This document shows, one piece after another, positions 12,848 through 27,900 of a DNA stretch of 64,000 nt. The notes below the pieces were generated by a model. The model was not told the DNA's origin. It searched no databases and worked only from the letters and a program-made list of their open reading frames with translations. The position numbers and the translations under genes are program-made. The stretch lies in the NCBI GenBank assembly GCA_030141605.1, contig JAQGDQ010000622.1, positions 61,410 to 125,409 on the forward strand, given 5' to 3'. This stretch comes from Tubiluchus corallicola. Lineage: Eukaryota > Priapulida > Priapulimorpha > Priapulimorphida > Tubiluchidae. The number at the start of each line of letters is the position of its first letter. Within the stretch, counting starts at the first letter, position 1.

Positions 12848-12914
12848 ATGACAGTCATCTCAGCTATCTTAAGCGTCACGTGTGCTACTTACTTCTTCGC
12901 CAGCTCGTATGCAG
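12848..12914 (+). CDS. WSC gene exon 1: signal peptide
   Basis: ATG at 12848 opens 22 codons with a hydrophobic core (ISAILSVTCATYFFA) and SSYA at a plausible cleavage site. Donor GCAG|GTAATT, phase 1. Joins exon 2 to form an Ala codon. Confidence 0.7.
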
Positions 12915-15900
12915 GTAATTTCAGCAGCGTAATTTTTGCTTGCATGTTAATTGTAATTGTTTGTTTATATATGTGGTTGTATACAATTGATGGTGTATCC
13001 ATTTACTTAGTTCAGGGCTTGTACTCGTCCTATAATTCCTACATTTTTTGAAAACATCCTAGAATTCTATATTTTGGGTTATGTCCTATAATTCCTATAA
13101 AACTTGATAAAACTATAAAAATGTCCTATAATTCCTATAAAATCATGAATACTCAATGAAGTGAGAATGTTTCTGGTATTTTTCGCGTGCCTTCGGTGTG
13201 CATAACCACAATTAAATATTATAAGTACATATCTTTATGATTTGGGCATTTTAGTGAATGTAAATAACAGTTGTCTGTTGCGAAGTATGTATGTTTTTAC
13301 AGAGTTGGTATTCTCATTGCGTGGTTAGAAAAAATTATTTACTTTTTCAAAGAAATTGTGAAAATCGTGGTCGTGTAAGGTTAGAAACTTTCGTTTTTAA
13401 ACAAAAATGTCCTATAATTCCTATATTTTTTTTCAAAAAATGTCCTATATCTTTATAGAATAATGTCCTATATTTTTGAGTAGAGTACAAGCCCTGTTAG
13501 TTTACTTGTTACATTTTTTGATGAAACATAGGAAGTGCAGGCTCCTTGTTTATAACTGCATCTTGTTTGTCGACAGTTATGTAGTTGGTACTTATTGTTT
13601 TCAAGTGAAATGAGTAGATTAGTAAGAATTAGGCTTATCATGCGCACACTGCTTTTTGCCTATGGATGGGCATTTGTGGTGAATTGGAGGTTGATAAGCA
13701 TTTCTGCACTGATTTTGTTTCTTGCTTTTAGTATTGACTTTGATTTGTAGTAAATGCATTTTAGACAAGCTTACTCCACTTTTTGGCCTACCCTGCTTTT
13801 GTTTAAGCTTTTTCTGTATTTGTCTGGTTTCAGCAAAGCCCTTCGGACATTACTATGGTTGCTACCTGCAGGGTAATCCAATGATTTATGATGAAGTAGA
13901 CCTTCCTGTTATTCTAAATGATGTAAATTCCACGAAAAAATGCCTCTTGGCCTGCTTAAATGAAAACTATCCGTATGCGGGGCTTGCCTTTTCTGATGAT
14001 GACATTTTAACATGTTCGTGTGGGAATAGCTATGGACGATATGGTGAAGAAACTGAAGGGTGTAGTAAATGTCCAGATGACGGAAAACTCAATTGCTCGA
14101 TTGATGGAAACACCAGTGCGGTATATGATACTGGATGTAGGTATTGCTATTTTAGTACAAATAGGTGAATGTTTGTTTATGTGTTTGTTTGTTCCTAATA
14201 ACCCAGCAAGCATTGTCTTTTTTCTTACTAAACTATTGCCTCTATTTGTACTCGCAGGTGGAATGAATAAACTAACCACAAGATGGCTGTTCAATTTTAG
14301 TATGTTTTTAGTACAGCCTACTAAATGTCTATATAGACGATGCAGTTCTACATGGTATCATTTGGTACATTACTATGTGATAGGTACCATTTTTAAATGG
14401 TTTTGAAACTAGGTATTTCAGCTAATTTTTGCACAATTGTCATCTAAACAATTTATTTAGCAAATACACTGACAAAATGTCAGGCTGTATGTATTGCAGC
14501 TAGGTGCAAAGCTCGAGGTCAAATTTATGCCAGTATACTTCTAAGCAAGCATTTTTCACAACTCGATGTTTAAGTAAATTACATAGACCACAGATTCATA
14601 CTTGAAAAAACTAATGTCAGTGAGCAAGCATGGCTACATTGAAACAAGCAGAAAGGCTTCATAACTATCTGTGTTCTCATATGGCGAATTAATTGAAGCC
14701 AATATTGAGAGTTTCAGACCCCCGAACTCATGGAGTTTACGGTCCGGAAGTGACATTTTCCAATTTCATCAAAACGAAATGCATTTCCTAGGTAATCAAG
14801 CTTGGAAAATTCAACAATTGCAAAATTTTGATTTTGAGGCAGAGTTGATGTCAGCACAAATTTTCTATTCAGCACTTGCAGTTTTGGTTATACTGCCAAA
14901 TCTTGAAGTTTATGACTTCATCATAAACAGCAGTCTATTTATATATACAATGCATACAGTTAGTTGGTACCTTGTTATTTCTGTCTTTTGCATTGGCTTT
15001 TGTGATTCTCTACTGTATCTAGAATGTTTACAACACGCTAGAAAAAAAGTAATGTAACAGCTATTCCTTCCCTAGCTATTTACCAAAAACAAATCTGGCT
15101 TCCTTCAATATATCAATGCTGTTGCTGGTAGTTACTTTAGCTAATGACTACCAGTCTACAACTGTCTGCTTTCAGTATGGTATAGGGAGAGACCAGAATT
15201 CCGTGGATGCTGGAAGATAGACGCATCCGGCAGAGATTTCAGGAATAATTTCACCGCTTCCTCGCCGTATGATTGTATCGCCGTGTGCAGGAAGTTTGCC
15301 AAGCAAAATAAGAACAACAAAGCAGACAGGAAAGCATACGTGAAAAGTCCGGAGTGGCTTTCGTACTTTTCGATTTTTGAACAGCCACAGTCCTGCTTCT
15401 GCGATGGCAGTTTGGGCACGTCAAAAGCATTAGAGCCTGCCAAAAACTCCTGTCCGAGGTGTGGTAATGAGGGTTTCTGCTCTGGGACAAATAAAACTTA
15501 TGCTGTATATGATACCGCAGGTAAGAATGGGTAACATGCTGTCTTTAGACCTCCATGTGCTCAGTAAAAGAACTATTATTTTTATCATTTATTTTAATTT
15601 CACAGTTTCGCAGAAGTCCTAGCATATATCCATAATAGCTTCGTATTTCAAAACCATGTATGCTCTCTGCTTTAGTTTTTGGATATTTTATCAAAGAAAA
15701 TCTTACTTAAAAATAATGGCTAGCTATAATTGCTAATCATTTTCTGTGTTGTGTAGCAAATGAGTTTTTTATGTAGCATTTTTGAAAACAAGTAACTGCT
15801 GCTAATTCTGCTTATAAATTTGCACATATTATTGTGTGCTAAAATTTTTAATGATTGGTTATTGGTGTATGCATTATTGCAATAAAAATGCAAAAATCAG

Positions 15901-18900
15901 TATTGCATCTAAAAACAGCCTTAATTATATACTCATTCAATTATTTAAGATCATTGCAAAGCAATTTTATAAAAGCTTGTAAATTACTAATAATCAAAGA
16001 CACTTTCAAGCATTTTTCTGTTTTCTGGCAGTATGCAATGCCACAGGGCTGTACTTTCTGTGGCACTGCATACTGAACGTTACTGTGCGTTGCACACCAT
16101 TCACCCCGTCCAGCGCCTGCTAAAATCATAATTTGATTTTTCTGGTAACTTATTTCTTACATGTGCTGGATAAAAATTCATGTTACATTTGTTTATCAAG
16201 TCATATTGATTTGTCATTTTACAACTTCTCTTCAGTTTCTTGAAAAATAGTGTTTTAAGCCTGCAAATGCATTGCTGGTTTGTTCCATGTGGTGAAGTAT
16301 AATAAAGAAGTAAGGCTCATTGCAAGATAAAAATGCATTGCCGTAAGACATAATGTTCTATGATTGTTGCAGTATTTTGCCATGTACAATGTCATTGCAT
16401 GCAGGATAGTCCGCAGCATTTGGTGTAATGCAAAAACTGAGGCTCTTATAATTTCAGCTCCTAAGTCGTGGTTTAATGATCTGGGATTTGCTATGGCAGA
16501 AACCATGCAGTTTCAATATTAGTTTTGACTGAACTGCTCAGTTAACTTTCTCGCAAAATGTCCTTGCGTTGAAGCAGTAGACAGGCTGATGCCATTATCA
16601 CTGAAATTTCACTAAAAATTATAACAAGTGGCAGAACATAATTAGTACGAAAATTCTTGTTTGGATTTATACGCATTAGAGAGTTTTGTTTCTGCGTGGC
16701 ATCGAGTCATCGAAGGGCAAGCATTGCATACAGTAACTGTGTACAGCATAATATCAACTCATGTAAAGGCAAGTATTGCATGCAGCAGTTATGTGCAGCA
16801 TGGCATCAAGTCACTCAAGGCAAGTATTGCATGCAGTAAAGATGTGCAACATGGCATCAAGTCACGCAAGGCAAGTATCGCATGCAGTAATTATGTGCAG
16901 CATGGTATCAAGTCACGCAAGACGAGTATTGCATGCAGTAAAGATGTGCAACATGGCATCAAGTCACGCAAGGCAAGTATCGCATGCAGTAATTATGTGC
17001 AGCATGGTATCAAGTCACGCAAGACGAGTATTGCATGCAGTAAAGATGTGCAACATGACATCAAGTCACGCAAGGCAAGTATTGCATGTAGTAATTATGT
17101 GCAGCATGGCATCAAGTCACGCAAGGCAGGTATTGCATGCAGTAAAGATGTGCAGCATGGCATCAAGTCACGCAAGACGAGTATTGCATGCAGTAATTAT
17201 GTGCAGTTTTGGGCAGTTTTATTTTTATTACCAGATTTTGTTGCGTTCTTGCAGAATCTCATGTGTGGTTCTTCGTGGGCTGTTTCATTTGGGATGATGC
17301 GTATTTCAAGAATAAGTATCCTCCCCAAACTGCTCCCACTCACATCAATTGCCGAATAAAATGTCTAAGAGAAGGCTTTTACTACGCCGCCATCCAAGGC
17401 AAAGACAATAACTGTTTATGTGGCAACACGTACAACTATCACCAGTTCTCAACCAACTGCAGACCGTGTGAGCCAGGTGGAACGTTTCTGTGCGCTGGAG
17501 CTAATGCCATTGCTGTCTATTATACAGAAAGTAAGATGTACATATTAAAGTAATAATTAAACAATTGTGGATTAGAAAATCTATTACTAAAAACAATTAT
17601 AAGTGAGAATGCAATTTCACTTGTTTGGATAATTGTTGCCTTCCTAGCTTGTACCACATTACGCTTACATTTGTTATATTGTTTGATACGTGAACGAAAT
17701 ACACGGATGAGTGCTATTCAATACATGAACGAAACAAACAAAATTTCAGACATTTGCTAGAATACAGGAACGAAACGAACAAAAATTTGGAAAAATAACT
17801 GCAATATACGAAAACCAACAGCACAAAAATTTAATAATAGTTTATTAAATAGTTTGTAATAATAAAATTTGGAATATTTTCTACTGACTGTACCAACTGA
17901 AAGACACCATTATTTTATCTAATTCGTACGAGAAATGTGGTCCCGCATTCTGAAACCAGACGTACACAGTAGGGGTGAACATCGAATGTCATATTCGATT
18001 TGAACGCATTTTTTAATTCAAATTTGATTCAAACATAAAATTGTAGATTTGAATAATTCAGCACTTCGGTCACATACGTTCTTTTGTCATTGAAACGTTT
18101 TAAACATCACGCAATTAGAACAATTTAGTAGCAATTTTTCCATGTTTAAACTAATTATTGGTGGATTTATTGCAGAACAAAATTGAGTAATGAGGTCTAT
18201 ATTTGCAGGATCTTTGTAAAACCTCTTTTTACTGAGAGTATGGAAAATTGTTCGAAAAGCTTTCAAACTCAATTCGAAATCGAAATGCTGAAATTCGGTT
18301 TGATTCGAATTCGAAATGCTGAAATTCGGTTTGGTTCGAATTCGAATGTCACACATTTGATTCGATTCGAATTCGATTTCTGGTATGAGAATGCTCACCT
18401 CTAGTACACAGACAGTTGGTCATAGATATCTTTGCATGCATGATGGCATAATCAGAAGCAAAATTTACATTGTAAGATACAAGAGCTAACAGAGTTTTTT
18501 AATAATATACTCACTGTTGTTTTTACTTATTTAAGTAGACGAAAGTAGATGTAAATACATATAGAAGCTGCAGAAAGTAGATGTAGATTTAAGGTAGATG
18601 TGATAGAAGTAGATGTTACAAACGCTGATTCGTTTTGAACTGATTTCAGATGCTATTTCTAGCTTCATGAAGCTAGGATGTTAGTTCACATAGTGTTTTG
18701 CTACCTACAATTCTCATTGATGTTGCATTTGCTAGATTGCTTGACACCTTTTACTGCTGAACTCAGGGGATTATTTGGTTGACTGACCCATCGTTTCGTG
18801 AAAAATGTCATGTAAACTACCTTGGGATGCATAGGTCCACCAACTGTATTAAACATGTATTAAAATGTTTTCTAAGATACTAATGCTACTGATCTTTTGT

Positions 18901-21900
18901 GTCAGTAGAACTTTCTCTTTTTTACCTCCACTTTCTACCTTTAATTGCCTTTAAAGGAATGATGGGAAATCATATTCATGAAATTGCGTCCTGTTACTTT
19001 GATGCGGACATTAATAAGGTGCTTGAAGTCACACTAGATGAGCTTTTGCTGTGTTTCTTGAACAAAGCCATGTTCTTAATTCATATTTATGCACAGTGTG
19101 ACATTCACTCTACTGTTTCAGTTTGAGACTACTGCTAATGAACACCTAGACAAAGCCTATGTAATAGCTTTTAATATGTATAAACTTCATATATTTTGAG
19201 TGGATTTACAATTTTTACTCATCACTGTAATTCCACTATGTGGAGTTATGAAGGATGTGGTACAGTTTAGTTAAAGACAGATATATACAACTACTTTGAG
19301 AATATAATTATGCAAATAGTTGATTAAAAATACAAGTAGTTTATTAAAATATGCAAAACCTGTATAACAGACTTCAGATACGATATCAAAAACAATTATC
19401 AATGTGCTTCAGCCCATAAGACCATATAAAAATATAAGTTGTTCAATAGCTGGTACTTATTTCAAGAATCCATTACAAACTGTTACAGAAATCCTTTGCA
19501 AATACAATGCACTAGTTGTTAGCATGCAAGGCTATGTGTGGCACAAAAGCCTACTCCAAAACTTCAGTCGTGTGGCATAAATAACAGTGCTCTCACTATT
19601 GTTTCACCGTATCTCAAAAATTGCAGTTTGCAAATTTTGTAGAAAGGACAGTTTTCTTCTGTTTGTGAAATAATACTGCATTTCTGAAGGCTCAGAAATA
19701 ACGTCACTTAGATTCTATTGTTCGTCAATGATCTACTACACTCTATATTCTTTAGCTCATTACCTGTGCTGATTATACTCCTCTGCAAGCATGGCATCTC
19801 ACACACTGTCTTGAACTGGTGCCAAAATTAACCTATTTTTAATGCAAAGAAGTTAAACTGTGCATCCTTTTTTCAGCAATGAAATGCTATGCTGCTCTTT
19901 AGAAATGCAGGTATAGTAAGTCCTCGCTTAGTGACTCTAATGCATTCCAGCAAAATGTGACAATATGCCAACATCGCTAAACGAAACTATGGTTTCCATA
20001 AGAAATAATGTAAAAGCATTCAGTTGCATTGCAGGGGCAAAAATCGGCTAAAGTTTGCAATTTCCCACACACAAGAAATTAGTTGGTGAACCACATTAAG
20101 GTTAAGGTTTGGGTTAGGGTTGGGGTTAGTGTGTTTAAATTGAGTGGGAATTCTAAGCTCTTTCCCAAAAGTCAATAGTGCTTGGCTTTGTAAAAGTGTC
20201 CACATATGTTGCAGGAGAAAATCAATAACACTTGGCTTACTAATTAAACACTTATAGCGTTTGTTGCTCACAGTTCTACTTTAAGTAGTTGTTTAATTAA
20301 AAAGCTAATGAGTAAGTAAAGTATGAAAACTAGAATCCAAACTTGAAACAGTCCTTCTTCATCTGGTTGCTCTTTTTAGCCATTTTTACTTCTTTTTCCT
20401 TCTCCTTAAGATTTTTTTGTAAGAAAATCTAGGGTTGGGTGCTTAGATTTTTTCCTTTTTTCAGTCAGCACTTATGACACTGCATTACTTTCAAGCTGTG
20501 TTTGCTCTCATGGTCATTTTCAGTGTTGTCTTTGTGACATTTAAAATGAGGTGAAGGCAACAATTAATTATGTAACACCAGAGAGTTTTGTCAACCAGAG
20601 GAATGTTGTTTAAGCCTGGAAAAGCTATGAATCATCATGATCTGCTTAGCTTTGTCTGATCGCTTGTTATATACTTAGAGTATGAATGTAGTAAACGAGA
20701 TTTAGTGCTTAAAAGTAAAGCTAAAAAGCCATTGTTAAAACCAAACATGCATTTTTAAGTTATTGTTACCAGTGGATACAATTTGTTAAAATCTTTGGTA
20801 AGCGGGAGACAGACATAGAAACTGTTGCAGATAAAAACAGGCAAATCTTCAAAACACTCGGTCAAGTTTTTAAAGTTTACTTGATGCTGCTTGTTACTTT
20901 AAATGCATATATGTAATCTTCATACAGATCTTACATAGATTATATCTAGATATGCAGCTGCAGAGATACACATTACCGATACAGATACAAATCTAGGTAG
21001 AAATTATGTTGAGAATTTTAGAATATATAAAACTTTTATGTGAACTTTTCATAGTTGCATACAAAAGCTTGGTTATTTTGTTTGTTAGCGTTTTACTTTG
21101 CATTTCCAGATTTTGGCCCGCAAGCATTCAAGTTGGGTTGTTGGAACGACATAACGTCGTGGAGTGGCAAAAGACCCCACCTTGCATTCTACAATCGAAA
21201 ACAGTCTCCAAATGGTTGTTCAAATCGTTGTCGAGTGAAAGGCTTCCCATACGCATCTTTGATGAACGACAATTTTTGCAACTGTGGCTACAGTTTTGGT
21301 CACAAGGGGCCGTCAAATTCTCCGTGTAATATAAGATGCCTTAACAACTATAAGGGTCGTGGAATCTGTTTCAGTAATAGGAGATTGAGGAAAGACAGCA
21401 CAGGGTGGTACTATAATGCGAAACCTTGTCCCACATGTGGAGGATGGAATAAAAGAGAAGTCTTACGGGCTATTGGTAACAAACCTTTTCACTGTTTCGT
21501 TGTGTGCACGCGCAGTTGCTGCAGGTCAAAAATTAAGTGTACCACAACAATGTGTTTTAAAGACAACTGTCACATGATGTGTGTAAAGCAAAGCTGTGAC
21601 TACACCAGTTCAGTAACTTCAACTGTTACACATGGACTTTGCTTAATTATGCATTAGTCTGCGCATAGAGTGATTTACTAGCAGGATCTTGCTTAGCAGC
21701 AAGAAAAAATGAACTAGGTAAGGTTCTAGCTAGCAGCTAAAACTGTTAACATTAAAATAGCATAGGCAGCAAAGCATTGTCTAACATACACAAATGCGTT
21801 GCCTAGTACACTTAATCTTTGACCTATTCATGATCATCATCAATTGCTGGAACTGTAAAAAGGCCTATTGCAGTTATTGCACAACTTGAACTGGAAGCTT

Positions 21901-24900
21901 CAACATTATTAAAACTTTATGTTTCGAATTTTATCAATATTAACTTATATTAATGTGAATTTTCTGCTGAATCCAAAATACTTGAGTTAAACTTGAATGG
22001 ACTATACCATTTATCCAAGCTTAGAGTCGTTTGCTATAATTTGTACTTGAAGTACAACTACACGGATAAGTACATTTTACGAAAAACAGGTACAAGTAAA
22101 TAACGACTTTTATACCAAATGTTATATTTATTCCAAATTCAAGATTATACTTTTATTTTTCGTTACACTCAATGCATATAAATTTTTCGAAATTTGTGTT
22201 CGTCAACCTGTAGCGATCAGCTGTAAATATATTTCCTGCAATTCTGAAGGCTCTTACTACGCCTGCAGAGAAAGTCATAATAGATAGATAATATTATGCC
22301 GGCTTTACCAGTGAGTTCCCAAAATTTTAATGGGTACTCTCTGCTACATGGTCGATTTAAGAATTTGCTGATTTCTAGTGAAACATAACGCATCAACAGT
22401 TGGAATTCTGTGTTGGGGTTGCTTTGTGTAAGTGCAATATAGAGTCTGCAAGTCTGGCTTACCCTGGTGCCAAAAAAATGAAAACTCGTTTTTTCAATAT
22501 AGTATTTCAGTGTTTTTTTAAGTAACTCTGTTTTTTTACTTCCTTGTGAAGCATGAGTACTTGTAAAGAACTTGAACAGTACTTGAGATTTCAAATACAA
22601 GTACTTTGTTTTAGAACAAGTACTCAGAAAATAGTACTTGAGTACCAAGTACAAGTACAGTTCGGGACACCAAGCTTGCAGTTATCGTGCAGGAAAAAAT
22701 TCTACATCGAGACCAAGAGCTATTTCAGTAGAAGATTATAGAAATTTATTTGAAAAAAAAACAAAACTACTACTAAAGCATCTTGACAGTTGATTATAAG
22801 TAATTCACAACTATCCAAATTGTAACTGACTGTTGCTACTGTGTCAAAACAAACCATCATTCATCGTCTGAATTAATAAACTTGTTCTGTTATAGCAGAA
22901 TGAGCAGGCGACTTCAGCATTTTCCCCATCATGAGAAATACATCTACTTAGCTTTTCGAACATATCTGCTAACTTTGCATATGTAAACACTTGAAATTTA
23001 TACTTTGCGAAGTAACTCTATAAAGTGGTCTGTTCTAATGCTTGTTCTCTTTGTTGTTCATGTAATAAATCTTTAGCCAATATTTACATTGTAACGTTGC
23101 ATTTTAAATTTTTATGAAAAATGGTTTTCCATAGCATTGGCATTCTAAATGACAAGTAGCAATTGTTTAGAAGAACACAATGCATGAGTAGTCCAATGCT
23201 TCACATTCTGGACTAGTTGCTAAATAAATTTCACCGAAAAGCCATCTAACGATGAGTTCAATGAAGTCTTGAATGGCATTATGTTCCAGTATCACTATTT
23301 ATCCATTCACAATTGCTATTTTTCTCCAAAAAAAAGAATAAAGTCATTTGAGCAATTCTAAGGGGTCATGCCGTCTGTGGTTGTTTGGTCAGTGTTTAGA
23401 TTTATTCTACTTTACCATAGCCAGGGTAACACTGATTCCTGAAACTTTTTATGGAGCTTGTAGGTCCGCTTCTGGTACTCATTTGAAGTCTTGTTCAGAA
23501 AAATACATTTTCATAAAAATGACAGATAGTACGTTTTTATTTCTTTAAAAGTTTGAATACACTTCAAGTTGAGTTTGAAAACAATAAAGAATTTTTTTCC
23601 AAATTACATGTAAATTAGAATGCAGTTTACTAATTTTTGCAATTTTATTGTTTTTGTATTACTTAAAGAGTTAAACCCGGGAGAAAAGTTGGGAACAGGA
23701 TGCTATCCAGCTAACGGTACTTATAATTTGGCTTTTAAGATTAAGACCCAGGCGATGACAGCAGACATGTGCGTTCATTACTGCTATATAAGAGGTAGGT
23801 TGTATTCTCATTTAAGCAAATTGAGTTACTTTAGTTGAATAAAATTCAATTTTTATTATTAAAACTTTCTGTTTTCCATTTAGTAGTGAATGAAATTGCT
23901 TTGTGCAGGACCCACTCAAATGATATAACTTTTAGTAGCCAAAAACTAAAGTTTAGTCAGAATGGCTCAAGAAAATATCAAGTAATTAAATTCTTGATGA
24001 TTGAATACCTCCTTACTCTAACCTGCTTTCATTGTACTGTGACTAATGTAACACAAAAATATAATATAAAAAAATTGGCTGTGTTTAAAATTTTCGCTAA
24101 AAAAATTGGGAGAGTGAGATGGCTCTGTTTATGTCACTTAAATTTGAGTAATTTAAAATTAGTTATGAAGAGTTAAGATATCATTCATGGTGGATGCTGT
24201 TGGCGATATGGGTCTCAAATTCTGAGGATTCGTACTTGGCTCAAACATGCAAGACTCAACAAACTACATTTAACGTGAACGGCTGATGTTACATGGCATG
24301 TTATCAAATGCTCATGAAACACAAATTACTTGTTGATGATCTTCTGAAATAGAAACTAAAGAAATGTTTGCTTTTATATTCTACTATGAAATGTTTATTG
24401 TAAAGTTATAAGCATTCATTGATTTTTTATCAGTCACATAACCTTGGTTATGGTGGTCGTTTTTAACCTGGATTCCACTAGCTATTTATTGACAATGCTG
24501 CATACAGGCAGTTATTAAAGAATCCTTCGTTTAAATTAACTTAAATTTCATCATTTAACAAAGTATTTAGCTTCATACAAGTATTTTTGTGCATTTCTTT
24601 GTTTACCATTATTGTTGCTTTGGTCACCAGCAAAACCCTGTCATATTCGAACATCCATTTGTTACTTCCTAACTGTCTAACCTGTTGTTCATGTTTATGC
24701 AGATGGGTTTGCGCACAGACGTACATTGTGTCAAAACACAGTGTGCAACTAGATTTTTTATGAAATTCTATGTTTTTGCATGTCCTGTAATTGCACTCGT
24801 TTATTATGGTTGTGCTCTTGTGATTTCTTTGTCATTGCCACTCTCCATGTTTCTCGCCCGATATTACTGCACACTGGTTTTTAGCCAAGAACACCACCCA

Positions 24901-27900
24901 CCCCCTTGTTATTGGCTTATCCTTTCTACTTGCTTGTTATTCATTTACAGGCCATAAGTATGCTGTCCTTACTGGATTTACTGAATGTCGGTGCACCAAT
25001 GACAACATTGAAGAACATGATGTTGCTGGGAGGTATTGCGACGTTGCGTGCGCCGGAACGTATTTGGGTAGAAACAATTTCTGGGGCTATTGCGGAGGTT
25101 ACTACAGCAGTCAAAACTATCCAGCTTACTACAGTATTTACCGAACATACCATGGTAGTTAAATTTTTTTAATTAGATGAGTAAGTACAGTAATTCCTCG
25201 CTTAATGACTCCCGCTTAGCAGTGTTTCGTTTTAATGACTCTGAACATTTTTCTATTCATCATTTTGGGATACATTTTTAAGCGAGGTCTTACTGTACAC
25301 TGTTTTTAGCCGACCAGGTATATGCTTTTAAGCAGCACATTAATGTGTTACAGTTTTCTTTTTAGTGAAACAGTGAATTCAACTCTATCCTTCTCCACAT
25401 AATTGCTAGTACTGCCATATTGTTAGAACTTTATGAGATAATAAGATTGTAATATTTTACATGTAACTGATACGTCTAAACACTCATACCCAGACTTCTT
25501 ATTTATCTTTAAATCATGTTCTGAATTTCCGTATTTTAGATTACAAAGGTAAGGAAATTTGCGGAATGTACATGGTCAAAGGATATTGTAAACAGAAAAT
25601 GGATAGGTTTTTTTATGACATTAAAGCAGAGAAGTGCATCCCATTTCGCTACAGTGGCTGCAAAGGAAATGCAAACAATTTCTTGACGTTTGACAATTGT
25701 ATTGATGCGTGTGCAGGTAAAGTAATAAAAAGCTGATGGTACCATTCAATTGTCTTGTGCCATACTTGTGAATTTATGAATTAACTATGAAACAGTTTTA
25801 AAAATATTTGTAAGAAAGTTGTTCTTAAATGAAGATCATCGGAAACTGCTTAAAGGAAAACTCAGAAATGATGTTAAAGAAATTTGCATATTTTGTCCTT
25901 GAGGCTTGTTTTTAAACTTGTCAAATTTCACTTTACACTCTTAGTTACGCCATCTTCATCTTTGTAAATTGGTTTCGTAATAATTATAGCCGCTTGGATA
26001 ACATTTATTTGAGCTCTTTTGATAAAAGCTGGTTCCACTGTTGTGATGAAGCCAGTCGCCGAGATTTTAATATTCCTTTTCTGGATATCTATGGATATCC
26101 TGCTAAACCCACTAATTAGATCAGACATGGCAAGTTTCAGTAATAGCGTTTGTTGTACTCAACAACACTAACTACACAATGCAACTGTAACATTTGAGTG
26201 TTTACGGTTTGTTAATCTGTTTTATTGACAGACGTTTTTGCTCTTTAGAAGTTATTGACTGCAAGTCCAGTCCATGCATGAACGGTGGCACTTGTGTTCA
26301 AGGCCAGAAATGTTTCTCATGTATCTGTCTACCTAGCTTTACTGGGGATGTTTGCCAGTCAGGTATGTAATTATTACACCTCAGTACATAATGTTACAGG
26401 CTTGGGTAGCATGTTGGTAGTTTCCACAGTGTTTTAAATCTAAGCCAAACATCTGGAGAAATGCTGCCTTAGACACAGTCTTCTAGTTCTTCACTGCTGG
26501 TTGTCAGTGACTTCAGGTCTAACAAGACTCCAAGTTGTTTCTAGGAAAAAAACTCAATGGCATTTATCACTGCTCGCTAACTTTCTATTTTTTGCTGACT
26601 TTTACTAACATTAATTTGTATTTTATACACCAGCATTTGCAGGCCCCATCTTTGACCATTAGACTCGCTACGCATGAACAAAACAGAATACAGAGTATTC
26701 ATTTATTGCGTAATGACTGTTTCCTAATATAACTTCAAACGTAGCTATCATAAACAATGCCCAGAAGTCAACATTTACAAAGACTGTTTGTGCGACAGGA
26801 AATGTAGACAGTGAATTTCAGCATAAGATCATATAGGCGAAAAGTTGATGGGGAGGAAAAAGACATACGGTGCAACAATCTTCATTCTGTAACTCTCGCG
26901 GGAGTGGCTTCCCGTGTGATTGGAGAGAGGGATGGAACGGAATGCGTAGCTAACTTGTAGGGTTAGGATGGGCAATGTCGCGAGGTTCGCCTTAATTACT
27001 TCGCATTGATTAACTTGACTTTTAAATATTACATTGTGTCTTCTTGCTCATTTCTTCATCTCATTCCCTCCCTTTTTTAGGCTTGTTATAGCATTGATAT
27101 AGCTTAAATTTCCCTCTAATCTTACTTGTATTTATTTACTTCTGAATGACCTTTTACATTAATAGTGCTCTAGTTTTCTGTATTTAAGCTGTGTACGACA
27201 GCTTTCTTCAACGGTAGTAATATGAGTCTCTGCTGCAGCATCACGAGATGCGAGAAATTAAGCCTCTACTTATACTTACTGTCATAATTACCACTCTGTA
27301 TTTATACAACATGCTGCTTCTCATACGTTATCTTATATTATTATTATGTTGTGTTATTTCATTTTGTTTTTTCTTTACTTGTCCCTTATGATATCGATAC
27401 TTTTTACGTTATTCTTTATTAAACTAAAATTAAACTTCATTGAAGAAATTTCAAAAAGCAATAATATTATAAACAAACTCTAAACCAGATATTTACAAAA
27501 TTAGGGCTGAATTTGTTGGCCGCATGGTCATTTGCCACCCTTTCTCCTTATAACTAACTTCTTTTAACACACCAAGTATGCTTTTAAGGAATAGTTGTTA
27601 AATTGTCAGAATTATTGTTATGTTTATTATGCACTGTCAAACTTAAAAGAGATAAATAAACAATCTTAATCTTAATGTTGATGTAGTTTTGAATAGAACT
27701 CAATATGTTTGGTTTTAGTCAAAGGATTTTTACAAGAGATTGTTACAAGGGTATGTAATCTCACGTAATATTTCGTCTGTTTACCAATTGATAATACTGC
27801 ATGTTTGACATCGTGTATAAGATGATATTTTATATGCTATGTTTTTGTACTATGACATAGGTGTGCCAGGTTGTAATTGTAACAAAGAATTGACCAGTAT

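Noticed and set aside
14671-15057. 128-codon frame between WSC exons 2 and 3
   Set aside because: No signal peptide, domain or splice context; lies in an intron bounded by good WSC exons. Probably chance.
16661-17359. 232- and 173-codon open frames over the minisatellite
   Set aside because: They exist because the 51-bp unit is a multiple of three. Neither is in frame with WSC exon 4, and the repeats have no domain signature.
20100-20130. Telomere-like GGTTAGGGTTGGGG repeat
   Set aside because: Only about 30 bp and imperfect; not evidence for an internal telomere.
22217-22654. 145-codon minus-strand frame as a host gene
   Set aside because: Its end carries a hAT dimerisation remnant that continues in another frame and it sits inside an inverted-repeat element, so it is annotated as a transposon remnant.
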